Origin: Tetrastigma voinierianum
Taxonomy: Eukaryota; Streptophyta; Magnoliopsida; Vitales; Vitaceae
Direction: 5' to 3'
Assembly: GCA_016808115.1 (NCBI GenBank)
Contig: JAEQBH010000287.1
Coordinates: 248,001-312,000 of the forward strand
DNA: 64,000 nt
The notes beneath the pieces were generated by a model. The model worked only from the letters and a program-made list of their open reading frames with translations, made no database searches and was not told the origin of the DNA. The translations under genes and the position numbers were made by a program. This document shows positions 44,640 to 57,325 of the stretch, piece after piece; position 1 is the first letter of the stretch; every line of letters begins with the position of its first letter.

Positions 44640-45700
44640 TTACCTGCGTCTGAGAATGGCTCACTAGAGCTAAAGGAATTGAAATTACAGTTGCAAGAAC
44701 TACTAGAAAAAGGGTTTATTAGACCAAGTGTATCACCATGGGGAGCTCCCGTGCTTTTTGTTAAAAAGAAGAGGTACTTAATTTGTCATATTGATTCTAA
44801 TTATTTGAACAAGTTAGCAGTAAGAATAAGTATCCGTTACCCGAAATTGATGATTTGTTGACCAATTAAAAGGTGCAAGTATCTTTTCAAAGATTGACTT
44901 GCGTCTGGAATTTTCCTCCACGTTGAGAATTAAAGATGTCGTGTGCATAAGGCAGGCGTTTAGAATGTGATATGGACATTATGAGTTATGTATGTCTTTA
45001 GTTTGGATTGACAAACTCGGTAGTTCATGGACCTAATGAATCGTGTTTCCGACCGTATGTGGATCATTTTGTCATAGTGTTCATAGACGACATTCTTGTG
45101 TATTCAAAAGGTCGGAATGATCATGACACACACCTTAGAGTAGTGTTAGAACTTTGAGAAAAACATTTGTATAAAGCCCAGGCAAGTGTGAGTTTTGGAA
45201 GATGAGTGTGTTTTGCTTGGGTATGATGGAAAGGGATCAGTGGATCAGAAATAGGTGGTGTTTGAGATGGACCCTTGAATAATGCAGATAATGGATGGAC
45301 TGCGGATCACTCTGAAGTTGTTCAGTTCTACATTTGGGTAGATAGGGACAACTCAGAGATCTTAAGATATGGAGGATAAATCAGAAGGATTTGGATAAAG
45401 TTGAGAAAACATTCTTCATATTGGGGCTCTGGTTCTTGCTCATGTCAGCGATAGAGAATATGTGATTTTTAGTGATGCGTCGCTAATGGACTTGGATATT
45501 AATCCTAATGCGAGAAATTAAAGTGGTAGCCTATGCTTCAAGACAGTTGAAGCTGCATGAAAGGAACACTACCCACATGATTTAGATTAGCCGCAATTGT
45601 ATTTCTTTGAAAATTTGGAGACATTGTTTGTATGGAGAAGTGTTTCCTCCCACCAGCGATCATAAGAGTCTTAAGTATTTGCCCTCCACAGCGAGAGCAG
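44640..45700 (+). pseudogene. Element G reverse transcriptase and RNase H
   Basis: The RT N-terminus lies in the open stretch 44493-44861: SLELKELKLQLQELLEKGFI, then RPSVSPWGAPVLFVKKK. The palm includes a clean catalytic stretch, FVIVFIDDILVYSK, at about 45068-45110, so both aspartates are intact. The RNase H region at 45455-45690 shows VIFSDAS- and KVVAYASRQLK-type pieces and HKSLKYLP near 45662. Between these, single-base gaps break the frame repeatedly, including the connection region at 45180-45420. Confidence 0.8.
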
Positions 45701-45959
45701 CAGAGCAAACGGAGATGGATGGGCGATAAAGATTATGTTTGCGTAATTGATTTATCACGGGAAGGCGATGTAGTGGCCGGCTTTGAAGTAGGAAGAAGTC
45801 AATCGAGCGCTTGGGTGAATGCCATTGTCATTATGACGATGAGTGCGTAGTGGCCCAGAACTGATAGCGAGACCGAGTTTGTTGAATCAAGTGCTAGAGG
45901 CACAAAGGAAAGAAGAAAATTGTTGCCATAATAAAACCAGTTAGAAATGGTAAGAGGCG

Positions 45960-47275
45960 AGTTCTGATGAGCGAAAATGGAGTGTTGTATTATAAGGATC
46001 GGGTTTGTGTACCCGACTATAATGATTTGAGGAAATCCATACTTGAAGAGGCACATAGTGGATCTTTTGCTATCCATCCCGGTAGCACAAAGATGTATCG
46101 AGATTTAAAAATGTCATTCTGGTGGTCCGGGATGAAAAGAGATGTCGAGAATTTGCTTAGCCAAGTGTTTGGTGTGTAGTAAAGCGAGCATGAATCCCTT
46201 GGATTATTACGACCTATTAGAGTCTAGAGTGGAAATGGGACCGAAGCACTATAGATTTTGTGGTTGGGTTACCATTGACAGGGAGAAAACATGACTTAGT
46301 ATGGGTCGTAGTAAACCGATTGACCAAGTTAGCTCACTTCCTACCAGTGAGAACCGACTATTCGCTTGACAAGCTAGCGGCGTATATCAGGAAATAGTTC
46401 GGTTACATCGGATTCCTATATCCATTATTTAGGGGCCAAGAGATCAGGGTTTATTTCGAGATTTTGGGGAAAATTGCAAGAGGCCTTGGGCATGCGACTG
46501 AATTTCAGTACAGCGTTCCACCCACAAACGGATGGACAATATGAGAGAGTGATCCAGATTCTGGAAGATATGTTAAGGAATTGTGTGATCGACCTTGAGG
46601 GTAGTTGGGATCAACACATTGCTTTAGTTGAATTTGTGTACAACAACAGTTTCTAATCAAGTATTGGAATGGCGCCTTATGAGGCTTTATATGGGAGAAA
46701 ATGTAGAACACCATTGTGTTGGACGGAATTGAGTGAAAAGAAAGTGATTGGCTGACTTGATACAAGAGACTGAAGAAAAAGTGAAAATGATTAGAGAGAG
46801 ATTGAAGGTGGCCACTGATAGACGAAATCATATCTCTTAGACATGAAAGAAAAGATGTCGATATGAGATCGGCGAAAATGTGTTTTTGAAAGTATCGCCT
46901 TGGAAGAAGGTGATGAGATTTGGGAAAAAGGACAAGTTGAGCCCTAGATTTATTGGCCCCTATGAAGTGAGAAAGTGGGACCAGTGGCATACAGATTGGC
47001 ATTACCTCCGGACTTGGAAAAGATCCATGATGTGTTTCACGTGTCCATGCTACGGAGGTACCGATCAGACCCGTCACATGTAGTCTCTTCGGAGACAATT
47101 GAGCTGAGGCCAGTTTGACATATGAAGAAGAGCCAGTAAAGATTTTGGCTCGGGAAGTGAAGGAATTACGGAATAAGAAGATTCCGTTAGTCAAGGTGCT
47201 GTGGAGAAACCATAAGACTGAAGAAGCCACTTGGGAAAGTGAGGAAACGATGCGGCGATATCATAGCCTTGTTTG
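45960..47275 (+). pseudogene. Element G integrase with chromodomain
   Basis: The zinc domain is at 45967-46179: KSILEEAHSGSFAIHPGSTK, then SFWWSGMKRDVENL, with the Cys pair blurred. The core follows, with MDFVVGLPLTG-type sequence at 46250-46290 and VVVNRLTKLAHF-type sequence near 46310. A clean C-terminal half is at 46474-46656: MRLNFSTAFHPQTDGQYERV and the catalytic-Glu region ending YNNSF. The barrel region is at 46860-47090. The chromodomain at about 47110-47275 contains PVKILAREVKELRNKKIP and LWRNHKTEEATWE, then ends YHSLV at a TGA. Frames change at least six times. Confidence 0.85.
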
Positions 47276-47307
47276 ACTAAGGCAATTTCGAGGGACGAAA
47301 TTTTATT

Positions 47308-47320
47308 AAGTGGGGAGAGT
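47308..47320 (+). other. Element G polypurine tract
   Basis: AAGTGGGGAGAGT directly precedes the 3' LTR start at 47321. Confidence 0.8.
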
Positions 47321-50300
47321 TGTAACACCCAAAATACCTAAAATTTTATAATAAAAATTGTATTATATATTCAGGTATAATTAAGCCAACAGGTATTTTA
47401 AAATTTTTTTAATATTGATTAGATGATTGTTGAATCAGAGGAAATGAACCCAGTGAAAAAGAGAAAATATAGAAATTGTAAAATGGGGACCAAGGTCAAT
47501 TGTAAATAAGTTTATATGTCTAAGTGATATTGGGAGAAATAAATGAGTAAAAGGAAAAAATCAAGGAAATGACATGTGGCATGTAGGAAGAGGAGGAAGC
47601 TTCCTCCTTTTTAAAAATGCGATTAAGAGTGATCCATAAGAAAGAAAAATAGAAAAGGGAAAGTTAGAGAGAGGAGCTCCCACCTTCTCTCTAGATTCTC
47701 GACGATCCGGACCATAGGTCTCGGCGAAGCACGAAGGGAAGTCCTTCCTAGTGACAAGAGCTACAAGTAGAGACCGGAACCGGGGACTTTCGACAAACTC
47801 CATGAGGTAGGTCTTCTCCTACTTGGTCTTCTTCTACCCTAAGGATTGTTGGGTAGTTATCTGGCCTTAGGGGAAAGTTTGGTTGCATTTTAAACCATGG
47901 GAGGCTGCCACATTATTGGTAGTGCGCAGCCAACTGAACAACAGAGCTGATTTTTTGGGTACAAAGTGAAGGAAATTGGTAGTGCGTCCTTCTAGTAAAT
48001 TGTAGCTACATACATTAGCCCAGGATTTTAGGCTTTTGAATTTCTCGATTTGGACCTCGTAGGAGCTAAGTTATAGTCCTTTTAATGAGGTCAGCTAGCT
48101 AAATCTGGTGAGGTCCAGTTTGTCCAGTTTGGGTCAACTATTTTAAAACAGGTTTGGATAAATAAAGAAATTGGCAGTAAGTCCTTCTGTGAAATTAGCC
48201 ACATCAATGAAATTTGGTGTTAGGCTTTTGAATTTCTTAATTCGGACTTAACGTGAACTAAGTTATGATCTTTTTTCGAGCGATCAAATGGGCCGTTAGT
48301 GCGTCAAACCGAGGTAATCCAGCGTTAATTCGTCAGCGGTGTCGTCAAGCGTTACGTCAAGCGAATTAGTCAAGCGATGGTCGTCCAACGATTAATAGAT
48401 CAAGCGATGGTCGTCAAGCGTGTCGTCAAAGCGGTGTCGTCAAGCGTTGGTGCGTCAAGCGGTGGCCGTCAAGCGTTAATTAGTCAAATGGTGGTGTCCA
48501 GCGTTGGTAGATCCAACGTTAATTAGATCGGCGGTGGTGGAATCAAATGGTGGTGTCCGGCGGTGGTGCGATCAACGGTGGTCGTCAACGGTGGTGGGGG
48601 CGGTGGTCGTCGAAGCCGATTAACTCGTCGGCAGTGCTCGTCGATTCGGTCATTTCGTCAGGGAGTTTACTCACGCATGACCTCAACCCGGAAGGTCATA
48701 TCTCCTTCGTTTGAACTCCGATTTGGGTGTTATTGGACTCTATAGAGCCCATGGAGTCAAGAATACATTCATATTCTGAGGTATAGAAGATGTTTGACGA
48801 GGTGGTAGACAGAGCTCGTCCAGTTCGAATACCTTTCGTCAGTTAGGGATTTGTGTATGACCCTCCAACCGGAAGGTCCTGCTCCTACGTCGAACTCCGA
48901 TTAAGTGTTCCTTGCACTCCTATGGAAAGCCCAGTGAGTCAAAGAACCCCATCTACATATAGAATATTTAAATTGGAACTCATATTGAACTCCTGAAAAT
49001 CATCCTAACCAAAACCACTAATACACTTGAATAATATTGTTCTTTAATGGTTTTGGGCCAAGGACTTGACGGAGAAAAGCCAAAGCGTGATTGAGATTCC
49101 AAGGATTGGAATCAAGTGCAAATATTTTGGGTTTGTTCTACCAACTCCTATTCCGTTTCAAGTTTTGCATGTTTGTTCTAAAAGCATATTGAGTTGATTT
49201 GATGATTTGAGAAAAGTGATTGTGAAATGTTTGCATATAAAAGAAATTGCATGATTATTGAAAATAAGCTTGTTTATACAAGCGTACATATTGTACTATA
49301 TTTTGCTATAAAGGATTTGAACGCCCTTAATAGAATATTACTTAGTTTGTTCGCATTAAGGATAGATTGGTATACCGATAGGGTCGAATAAGCGATCTTC
49401 TTGAACTATTGATGTGTCACTCCGATCGGCGGACCCGACGGGACGTATCGGTAGTGTTCACTATTTGATTGTTTATAACCAGTCTCGACCCAGCGGTAGG
49501 GCCAGGTACTTTGTTACCAAACCATGTGATCTGCGCAACGGCCGGCGAGACGTGCCGAGTGACTTCACGATATCCACGTATATGAAGACATAGGTTAAAT
49601 TCGTTAAGGGCATAAGCGAATTGATGGGCATAGCGAGATTGATTGGCATAACTAGTGATTGACGGAGAACCCGAATTGATTGGCATAGCGAATTTATTTT
49701 CGAAGCGAATTGATTTTGAGGTGAATTGAATGTCGAACTAAATTGAATTTGTGAGCATATTTGAATTGATTTGAGATTGTGAAATATTGATTACATGAAA
49801 ATGTATTTATGGGATAATCAATGAACTATAATTTATTGTATATATATATAACAAGTATATGTAATGTATTTATATTGATCATCAGAATGATTGAAAGTTC
49901 ACGGAGTGATAAGTGCATAAAATTGATTAAATGGGCCCGAGGGAATGGTTGTATAGAACCACTAAGCATGAAAATGCTTAGCGTATTGATTTTATCAATG
50001 CGCAGTGCAGAGTGATAGATAGTGATTGATAGCGGACCCAAAAGATAGAGGCGTCGAGTCATAAAGAAAGAAATCTGGAATTATGCTTTCAGAACATGTG
50101 CACCCCTCATTTCATGTGTTCTTTTGATATGAATATTTTGTATAAACAATTTGAATCACGAACATCTATTTTGTAAATCATTTTGAAAGGCTTGGATGCC
50201 TACATTGTAAATGGATTTTTGTTAAATGTAAAAATGTTTATGGAGCACTTGATTTAAGTGTCGCTTGCAAGATATGATTTTGAGTAATTTTGAGTGATTT

Positions 50301-50364
50301 TAGTGGCATCCCGGACTCGGTTCGGATCCGCCCAAGCGGGTCGGGTCGGGTAACGGGCATCACA
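47321..50364 (+). repeat. Element G 3' LTR
   Basis: 3044 bp from TGTAACACCC to GGGCATCACA. It has the same landmarks as the 5' LTR. The minisatellite lies at 48285-48660, and the conserved blocks around CTCCTTCGTTTGAACTCCGA lie at 48702 and, diverged, 48890. The target duplication TTACA follows. Confidence 0.9.
48285..48660 (+). repeat. GTCGTCAAGCG-type minisatellite in the 3' LTR of G
   Basis: This is the partner of 40680-41055. Units such as GGTCGTCAAGCG, GTCAAGCGTTA and GTCCAGCGTTGG alternate without a fixed period. The arrays share the start and end context but differ in internal order. Confidence 0.85.
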
Positions 50365-50369
50365 TTACA
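50365..50369. repeat. Target site duplication of element G, right copy
   Basis: TTACA follows the LTR end CATCACA and equals 39703-39707. Confidence 0.8.
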
Positions 50370-52255
50370 AAAAGAACTATACCAACCACAAGTCCACTAT
50401 CTTCAACCTCTCGGCCCCGAATGAGAGTCGGCCACCGGTGTATACCTTGCACCTGAAATGTTTTCCCGTAAAGGGTGAGCCACGCCTAGTAGAGAGACTC
50501 CTACAGAGGCTATTACCCCCCTAAATGCACATGCAATGTTTACTTGGACACATTCACATATATATATATATCAACATTCCAATAGAATGATACAATTCTA
50601 ATGGAATGTTGCATGACATGCCATGCCATGAAATGAGATGAGACTCACTTAATGCATGAAAAAATCAGAGTCATCATAGACTCCCATCACACAACGTGTA
50701 GCCAATGTGTGATAACATCCATCATCGAAGAATTTCATCAAATGATCACTTTGAAACAAAAACAAGTTTTTAGAAATCAAAACTTATTGGATGTTTCACT
50801 TCCAAGGATCATTTTATTAACAAAAAACATGTCTTTTGGGTGGCAATTTTAGTCTCGCCAGCGGGCTTCACCGCCTTCCTACTCTTTCCACCAGGAGCTT
50901 TCCACGGGCTTTCACGTTGGACACATGTATAACGAAAATACGGGGGCTTTCACGAGGGTTATCTATCCACACTTTGCTACTACTCTACACAATTTTTCGT
51001 AGCTGCGAGCGATTGGAACTCTGTTGAACTTTGTTCGCGGTGCCATGCCCTCATCTGACCACCAAGGATGGTGTTTGATGGAACCATGCACTTACACCAA
51101 TGAATGCGATGTCTCAGTGCATATGCAAGTATTATGCCACTGCATATAAATTCCATGTCTCATATGTAATGAATGTCATATGGACAATAAATCGTGTATC
51201 ATGGAAAATTATATATAGAGCATATGATTTCAAACATTTCATCTCAATGTCAATATATTAGAATTCATATATCAACATTCAATAACCAAGTAAGTCAATC
51301 AAAAGCAAGCAAAGACAACTTGGTTCTCAAGACCAATTATGGCATAAGAGATGCCCACAAAGCAGTCCACACATACAACCATCATAGGCCACACAAACAC
51401 GCCACCACCTAGGGATAGAATAGCCCCAGATCTAGCCTCGGGACTGTCTAAATCCAGGCTAAAACCAAGCCACAAACATGCTATACACAGGCCACACATT
51501 CGGCCCCACACACGGCCACAGGTTAATCCTGAACCTCAATCCAGAATTTTAGTCCTAAAATTAATACAAAATCAACATCGAAAACCAATCCTGATAGAAC
51601 ATAAGGCGAGAGGCGGCTGGCTACGACCGATCTCGAAATGGACCCGTAGCAGTGGTAGAGGAATTAATTTGGGTGATTCAAAGCTGAACATCGTAATGAG
51701 TCTGACTATAGTTTCTATGAAGGACCTGAGTCCAAAATTCCCTTTTTTTCCTAACCTAAAACCGGTGCTAAAATCCGGCTAGTACATAGGATCAAAACAG
51801 GGCATCATTCCCATATTTTCTGAGCAACCCTTATGGGTGAAATAAACCAGTATAAGAAATCCTTTATATCTTGGAGTGTTGCCACTGCGTCAGATATCTG
51901 AGACTTTAATTCTTAGTCCCATGAGTTTTGACCATCGGAACGCCAACTTCCTTTTCTCCTTCTTTCTCTTTCATTTTCTTCTCCATCTATATATATTTTT
52001 TCTTCCCTTTCTCTCCCTTTCCTTTTTCCTTCTCCTTTCCTTTATGTTCCTCTACTCCTCTATGAATTGGTATCACCTCCCATTTATACACATTCCCACT
52101 TGAAAGCATGTTGACACATGGCTTGCCATGTGTCACTCGACACTAATTGCCTCCAAAAACGTGAAATTATGTGTATCTTGAAATTAAACTAAATTCGCCT
52201 GGGTAACTAGATTTTGCGTGACGAATCTAGTGGTGAGGCCTGTTTCATCATTTGA
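50370..52255 (-). repeat. Element E 5' LTR, distal part (inferred)
   Basis: Because G carries a perfect target duplication, this DNA was continuous with 39355-39707, the primer-adjacent end of E's LTR. The joined LTR would be about 2.2 kb. A CT-rich run lies at 51950-52050, and an inverted repeat GACACATGGC/GCCATGTGTC at 52110-52134. No coding sequence is legible. The outer limit is placed where decayed Athila RT sequence begins on the minus strand and is uncertain by about 100 bp. Confidence 0.5.
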
Positions 52256-52263
52256 GATCTAGA

Positions 52264-53170
52264 AGATTTCTAGGTTTTTCAACTTTGTCTTGTGTAATGA
52301 GTATTGTTTTGCCTTTCTTTAGAAAAATTCATTTTCGGGTTTAAGGGTATGCAGTAACTCAAATGGCCTTCAACATTAAGCCATTTGAGGACTTTTTTCC
52401 TCACTACCTCCTTCATCACTGGGTTTAGCCTTCTTTGGTGTTCAATAGAGGGATTTGCATTATTCTCCATTAGAATTTTGAGCATGAAAATTGATGGGCT
52501 GATCCCTTTCAAATCCTCCATTGATCAAGCTATAGCTTCTTTGTACTTTTTGAGAGTCTCTACCACTTTCTTCTATTTTTCTAAAGTCAGGTCAACTGCT
52601 ATGATTACTGGTTGAGATTTTTCCTTTCCCAAGAATGTGTACTTCAAGTGCTTAGGCAATTCTTTCAGGATTAGCCGCCGGAACTCTTATACGCTTCTTG
52701 CCTGCACTTTCATTTATTTTGCCTTTTTACATCTTCTTCATTTTCTTACTTTTCAGGTTCAACATGGTTTTGTCGATTCGGCCTTGCATTCCCGACTTTT
52801 CCTATCCAGTTTCTCCTTGTAGAGTAAATTGAGCATGAATTCTTCAAGTGGATCTTGATTCATACATTCATACATCATTTCTTCTCTATCAAGAATGACA
52901 TCTTCCACTCTCATGTAATGAGCTCCTTCAAAATCAAGTTGTTTCAAGTTGACTTGTACTTTCTCTATGCCAACTCTCAGAGTGAGTTCTTCTTTCTTCA
53001 CATCTATTCATGCTGCACATGTGGCTAAAAATGGCCTGCCAAGGAGTAAGGGAGCTTGCTTGTCTTCCACCATATCAATTACTACAAAATCCATTGGGAA
53101 TATGAACTTTCCCACTTTGACAAGTACATATTCAAGAATGCCTTCTAGTTGGGTCATTAATTGATAGACT
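52264..53170 (-). pseudogene. Element B3 protease C-terminus and RT N-terminus
   Basis: From 53165 on the minus strand one frame reads LEGILEYVLVKVGKFIFPMD, then FVVIDMVEDKQAPLLLGRPF, the second half of an Athila protease. The linker follows as ELTLRVGIEKVQVNL and MYECMNQDPLEEFM (53001-52759). The RT start lies at 52521-52400, with LKGISPSIFMLKILMENN and RRLNPVMKEVVRKKVLKWL, after which homology decays. The protease active-site half and all of gag are missing between here and the primer site at 53206, so an internal deletion has occurred. Confidence 0.8.
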
Positions 53171-53205
53171 AATTTTTCGACACAGCTTCCAAAGACTAAC
53201 TAAAG

Positions 53206-53223
53206 TCCTTGGAAACGGTGCCA
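53206..53223 (-). other. Primer-binding site of B3 (tRNA-Asp-like)
   Basis: On the minus strand TGGCACCGTTTCCAAGGA lies next to the LTR end and matches TGGCGCCGTTGCCGGGGA at 14 of 18 positions; three of the four changes are transitions. Confidence 0.8.
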
Positions 53224-53229
53224 AAAACT

Positions 53230-55412
53230 TGTGAAGACAGAGTATGTTCAACTCAAATCTTAACCTGACTACAAGACTTTATTGAGTCCGGCGGCGTAAA
53301 AATTTGTTAGTGGCTAATTTTAACACATAGACCAAAAACTGACTAAGTGTTGAAAACCAAATTGACTAAATGAGTGGTCGTGTGTACCAAACCGACTTGC
53401 CACGAACTAATCAGTCCACGACGAAGTACTTAAAAACTTGTTGATGGCCAAAAATGTAAAATATGTTTTTTGCCTTTAATGAGAAGGCTTCGATTGAAAA
53501 TGTGTTTTGGCCTAAATCACTCCAGGCGCACAGGTCATTTAAGTAATAAAAGTGGATTTAAGTCCAGAGATCGTTCTCACGAGGATTGAATGAAAAATAT
53601 AAACATCAATTACCCCATCTACTCAAGATCCTTGCTATTTGAACTCCAAAGTTAAAATCGGTGTGGTTTCAAAATAAGGAAGAATAAAAACTAAATTAAA
53701 CTTTATAACTATGTATAAATAATTTTGAAATAATTTGATTGGAAAGTTCACTGGGTAAGTTAACACTGGGAGATAGATCAGTGCACCATTATAAATTTCT
53801 GCATTATTTTATAACATAGCTCAACCATTAGCTTGACATCTGAACTTGTCAAAGATGCAAGGTAATATAGTTTGGATTTCTCCAAGAACCATACATTTCA
53901 CTAATTAGATATCCATGTTCCTTTTGGATACATAAGTCTAATCAGTTACTTGTAGAATAGAAACCTCTTTCTAAGATGCGAGGTATTTTCCTTTTCGATC
54001 GCTACACACAAATCTTAGGTCGAAGAATTGCTCCTATAGACAGGATATTACAAGCCTTCTCCAATCTAATTGGTAACTCATGCATTGAATCTGATAAAAT
54101 TCTCTATCTCCTTGATTAGATCTATGTTAACACGAGATCAAGATTCTTTCATCAGATTGAGAAGAAACCTCTCATCAATTAAATTGATACATCATCCAAC
54201 TATCCTCACACCATGAGTAAGTTAGTGATCTATCGAGGTAATCTTTAAGAGTTAATTAGTTCCATAAAATTAGTCTAACATACCCCCAAGTAACCACTCC
54301 ATACTCCTAGGACTCTCTGTCTCTGTGTAACTCAGAGGGATTCCTAGAAATCAGATCAAGATACAGTCCTTTTCTAGGTACACACTACTAATATTCTGAA
54401 TAGGTAACTTCAAGATCATTACCAATTAAATAAATTCAAGATTTCGAACTATGAAATTCTCTAAGTTGAGTAGAAAACAATAATGAACATTGATCCAATC
54501 CCAAAGGGAGCTCAATCTTTCAAAACTAGATCACAATTAACAGTGACTAACTGATCAGGAAAATTCACTGAAATTGCAAGCGAATTGAAATAAATGAACT
54601 CCAGAAAATCTCCAAATTCCATTTAAGTCAAACAGTAATGAAAACTCAAATTTTACAATGAACCCAGCTCAAAAACTTCACACCATATCACTGTTCAATT
54701 CCAAAAGATCTAACTAAACTACTAAACTAAAACTAAATTGACGAAAAAGAAAAAAAAAATATACAAAGGAGTCTCCACTATCCGTAGTTCTCGTCTACAA
54801 ATAGTGACAAGGCTCCTAAATGCGTCTATTTATAGATTTTCAAATGATGTACCTCACTTGGCAATGGAAATTAGGATCCCAAAATTTTGGCCCACCTGGT
54901 CGCTTGTCGAGACATGGAAAATTCTGCCGCGGCTATGGAAAATTCGCCGCGACATAGTTTTCTATCTTTATTCCTCCGGCCTCGTCGGGCCTACGCTCGC
55001 CATGACATATTTTAATGCTTTTCGCCTTTAATCTGTGCAAATAATAGATTTCCCTTGTTGTCGCGACAAAGTTGTTCCTCGCTTTCCATCACTGACCTTG
55101 AATTTCAGGTCGATAGAGCTGCAGACATGTCAGACAAAGTTTTCATTTTCCCCGCTTGAGTTCAACTTTATATTTGTTGAGACATAATGCTTCCTGTTTC
55201 GACATAGCTTCTGCTGGTTCTATTGAGATCCTGTTGCGACATAAAATTTCTCTGTTACGACAAAGATTTCTGCTTTAGCCAATTTTCTACTTTTCTTACT
55301 AGAATTGCACAAAGTTGGTGAATATTCAATAATTCAGCATTAAAATTGCTCATAAAATTCTAGAAATATGCCAGAAAAATGGATTAAAACTAGATGAATT
55401 TAGGACTCATCA
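53230..55412 (-). repeat. LTR shared by B2 and B3
   Basis: On the minus strand it starts TGATGAGTCC after the purine tract and ends CTTCACA before the primer site, 2183 bp. A TATA box lies at 54826. A region of TGTCGCGACA-type motifs at about 54900-55270 corresponds to the LTR fragment of B (10303-10837). The stretch GAGATCGTTCTCACGAGGAT at 53567 is a phrase I know from Athila LTRs. Confidence 0.8.
54826..54835 (-). promoter_or_regulatory. TATA-like box in the B2/B3 LTR
   Basis: CTATAAATAG on the minus strand, about 580 bp from the LTR start. The matching part of B's LTR has been cut off by element A. Confidence 0.5.
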
Positions 55413-57325
55413 AACTCCCCCAAACTTAAAGTTTTTCTTGTCCCCAATCAAAGAAAAGAAGATTTTGTTTGTCCTCAAACAATTTAGCTTTTTTTTTTAT
55501 GACATTTTTATGTTGAATCCACAATTTGACAGGATACATAAGTTAGTTGTAAAATTATTTCTAAACATGTTTCCAATCTAGAATCAGGAAGATTTCCAAT
55601 TAAATTCACTAATCAAACCAAATAATTTCTATAGTGTAAGCAATTCAATTATTCAACCATAATCTATGAGTGTGTGATGGTCTTCTCTCTTCTTTTATGG
55701 AAAATTAGTTAATCTTCTGGGATGTTACTTAGATAGCATACTTCTCCTTTATTCTTTAAAGTCCCATATGATTGTTTGTCATATTAATCTCCACTAATGT
55801 AAGCATATACCACCTTCAAAATCAATTAGGTATTTTAGGCTTATAATGTGTGGCTTGGGTAATTGGGTAGATAATTGGACAATTTAGGCCCAATTTTTCC
55901 CATATTTCACTTACAACTTGACATACTTGCCTTCATTATGCATCCTTGATTTTTCCATTGATGTTAACTCTCTAACCTTCCCATTTAGTTTGGTGCATCT
56001 TTCATCATACTCTCTATTGTGGTATTTTTCTTGACCACATTCAAATTGTAAATTCTCCTCCTCTTAGAAGCTTTTTCACTTTTCATCTTTTATCAAGGTT
56101 TATGGAATAGTGCAATGTTTTCCCTTTTAAAGCTTTCTACCACCCTTAATGAACTTTGAGTTAGTAACTCCCATACCAGTTGACATTAGGGTACTAGGTG
56201 TTGAACACCCCTAAGAACTTAATCGTTCAAGGAAGGAAGGCTACAAGACCAAACTTATTCCACCTTGATACTTTTCTTTTCACAGCTTCTTTTCCTCATT
56301 CTTTTCATCTTTCCTCATCTCAATTGATTTTTCTATCTCAACCCTTCTTATCCTTCTTTGTAATTTGAAATAATATCCCCTAAACTTGTCCTCTTCCATC
56401 ATTTATGTATCTGTCATGTAATCTGGGCAATTAAGGGTTCTTTACTGTAGGTTTATGTTTAAGGGAGGATCTAGGCTTTTCACTTCTTATTTGATGATGA
56501 AATTGGCTATTAGCTCAAATAATGAACAAAGGTGTATGCTTATGCATATTAATAAGGTAGGCTTTGAAAGACTCAAACTTCCAAGAATGGCCTATATCAT
56601 TTTATGTTAGTGGTATTGCTTAGGATTTCGCCTTGGCTAATAATCTAACAAGTTCTAGGACATTTGGAGATTTAACTATGATAGATCCCAGAAGATGTTC
56701 CTAATCTTAGCACAATTTGTTTCAGAGATACTTTTGACCATGTGCACGTTTATCGATTCACAATCTAAATCATTTACAAAGGTAATCATAGGTCTTATTT
56801 GTTCCATCAATTTGTTGCAATCTTTCTTATTCTTGAAGTTCAACACATTCAGTAACATCCTTACAACTTTCCTCTTTCAGTTCATTTCATCCTACCCCAA
56901 TTCATTTATCAAATTCTTGTTTGGTTCCTAGATATGTTGTTATGCTATTTTACAAGTTATAAAGCTCATTCAAATCAATTCATTCAATTCAGAAAAGTTT
57001 AACATAGCAACAATTCAACTTCATCTCATTCAAATTCTACCAAACAATTCACAGCTATGCAGCGATTCAAACTAAGAAAACTGGTTTCTCTATTATTTAG
57101 CAAAGCTATACTCTAAAGGTCATCAATTTCTACTTATTTAACATCAAGGAAAGAAAAATAAAATAGCCACAAAAAAATGCAAAATAAGAATGGACACCAA
57201 GTTTTGCAAAGGAATTCTTTATTTAAGATTTCAGATATAAGAGATTGGTTACAAAGAGGGAAAAGGGAAGAGACAACAAGGCAAGTTATTTCCTTCTTTT
57301 GTCATGCCTATGGGGATGGTTCAGA
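55413..57325 (-). other. Element B2 purine tract and env-LTR spacer
   Basis: AAGTTTGGGGGAGTT (55413-55428, minus strand) precedes the LTR. The rest is noncoding and collinear with 10838-12449 of B. No convincing reading frame is seen; open stretches on either strand here are short and show no family motif. Confidence 0.65.

Larger units (their letters stand above)
39708..50364 (+). mobile_element. Element G: complete Tekay/Del-type chromovirus
   Basis: Both LTRs (39708-about 42693 and 47321-50364), a primer site, gag, protease, RT, RNase H, integrase, chromodomain and purine tract are present. The element of 10657 bp is flanked by the perfect duplication TTACA. It sits in the 5' LTR of element E. 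The family is close to C: gag, RT, integrase and chromodomain phrases are shared. The coding region has many small indels but few substitutions at conserved residues. Confidence 0.95.
25400..52255 (-). mobile_element. Element E: minus-strand chromovirus split by two insertions, 3' end lost
   Basis: Reading on the minus strand, the pieces are 5' LTR (about 52255-50370 and 39707-39355), primer site, gag, protease and the RT N-terminus (39045-36980), then after an interruption RT core, RNase H and integrase (27373-25400). The LTR is interrupted by element G and the RT by LTR F. The protein homology continues across the F insertion: the left piece begins just where the right piece ends within the RT palm. 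The 3' LTR is missing. Confidence 0.8.

Noticed and set aside
46505..47230. Open stretch of 241 codons on the minus strand
   Set aside because: It is the shadow of the integrase and chromodomain of element G on the other strand and shows no motif of its own.
51351..51782. Open stretch of 143 codons on the + strand in the distal LTR of E
   Set aside because: Ile/Pro/His-rich translation without family features inside a presumed LTR; no support as a gene.
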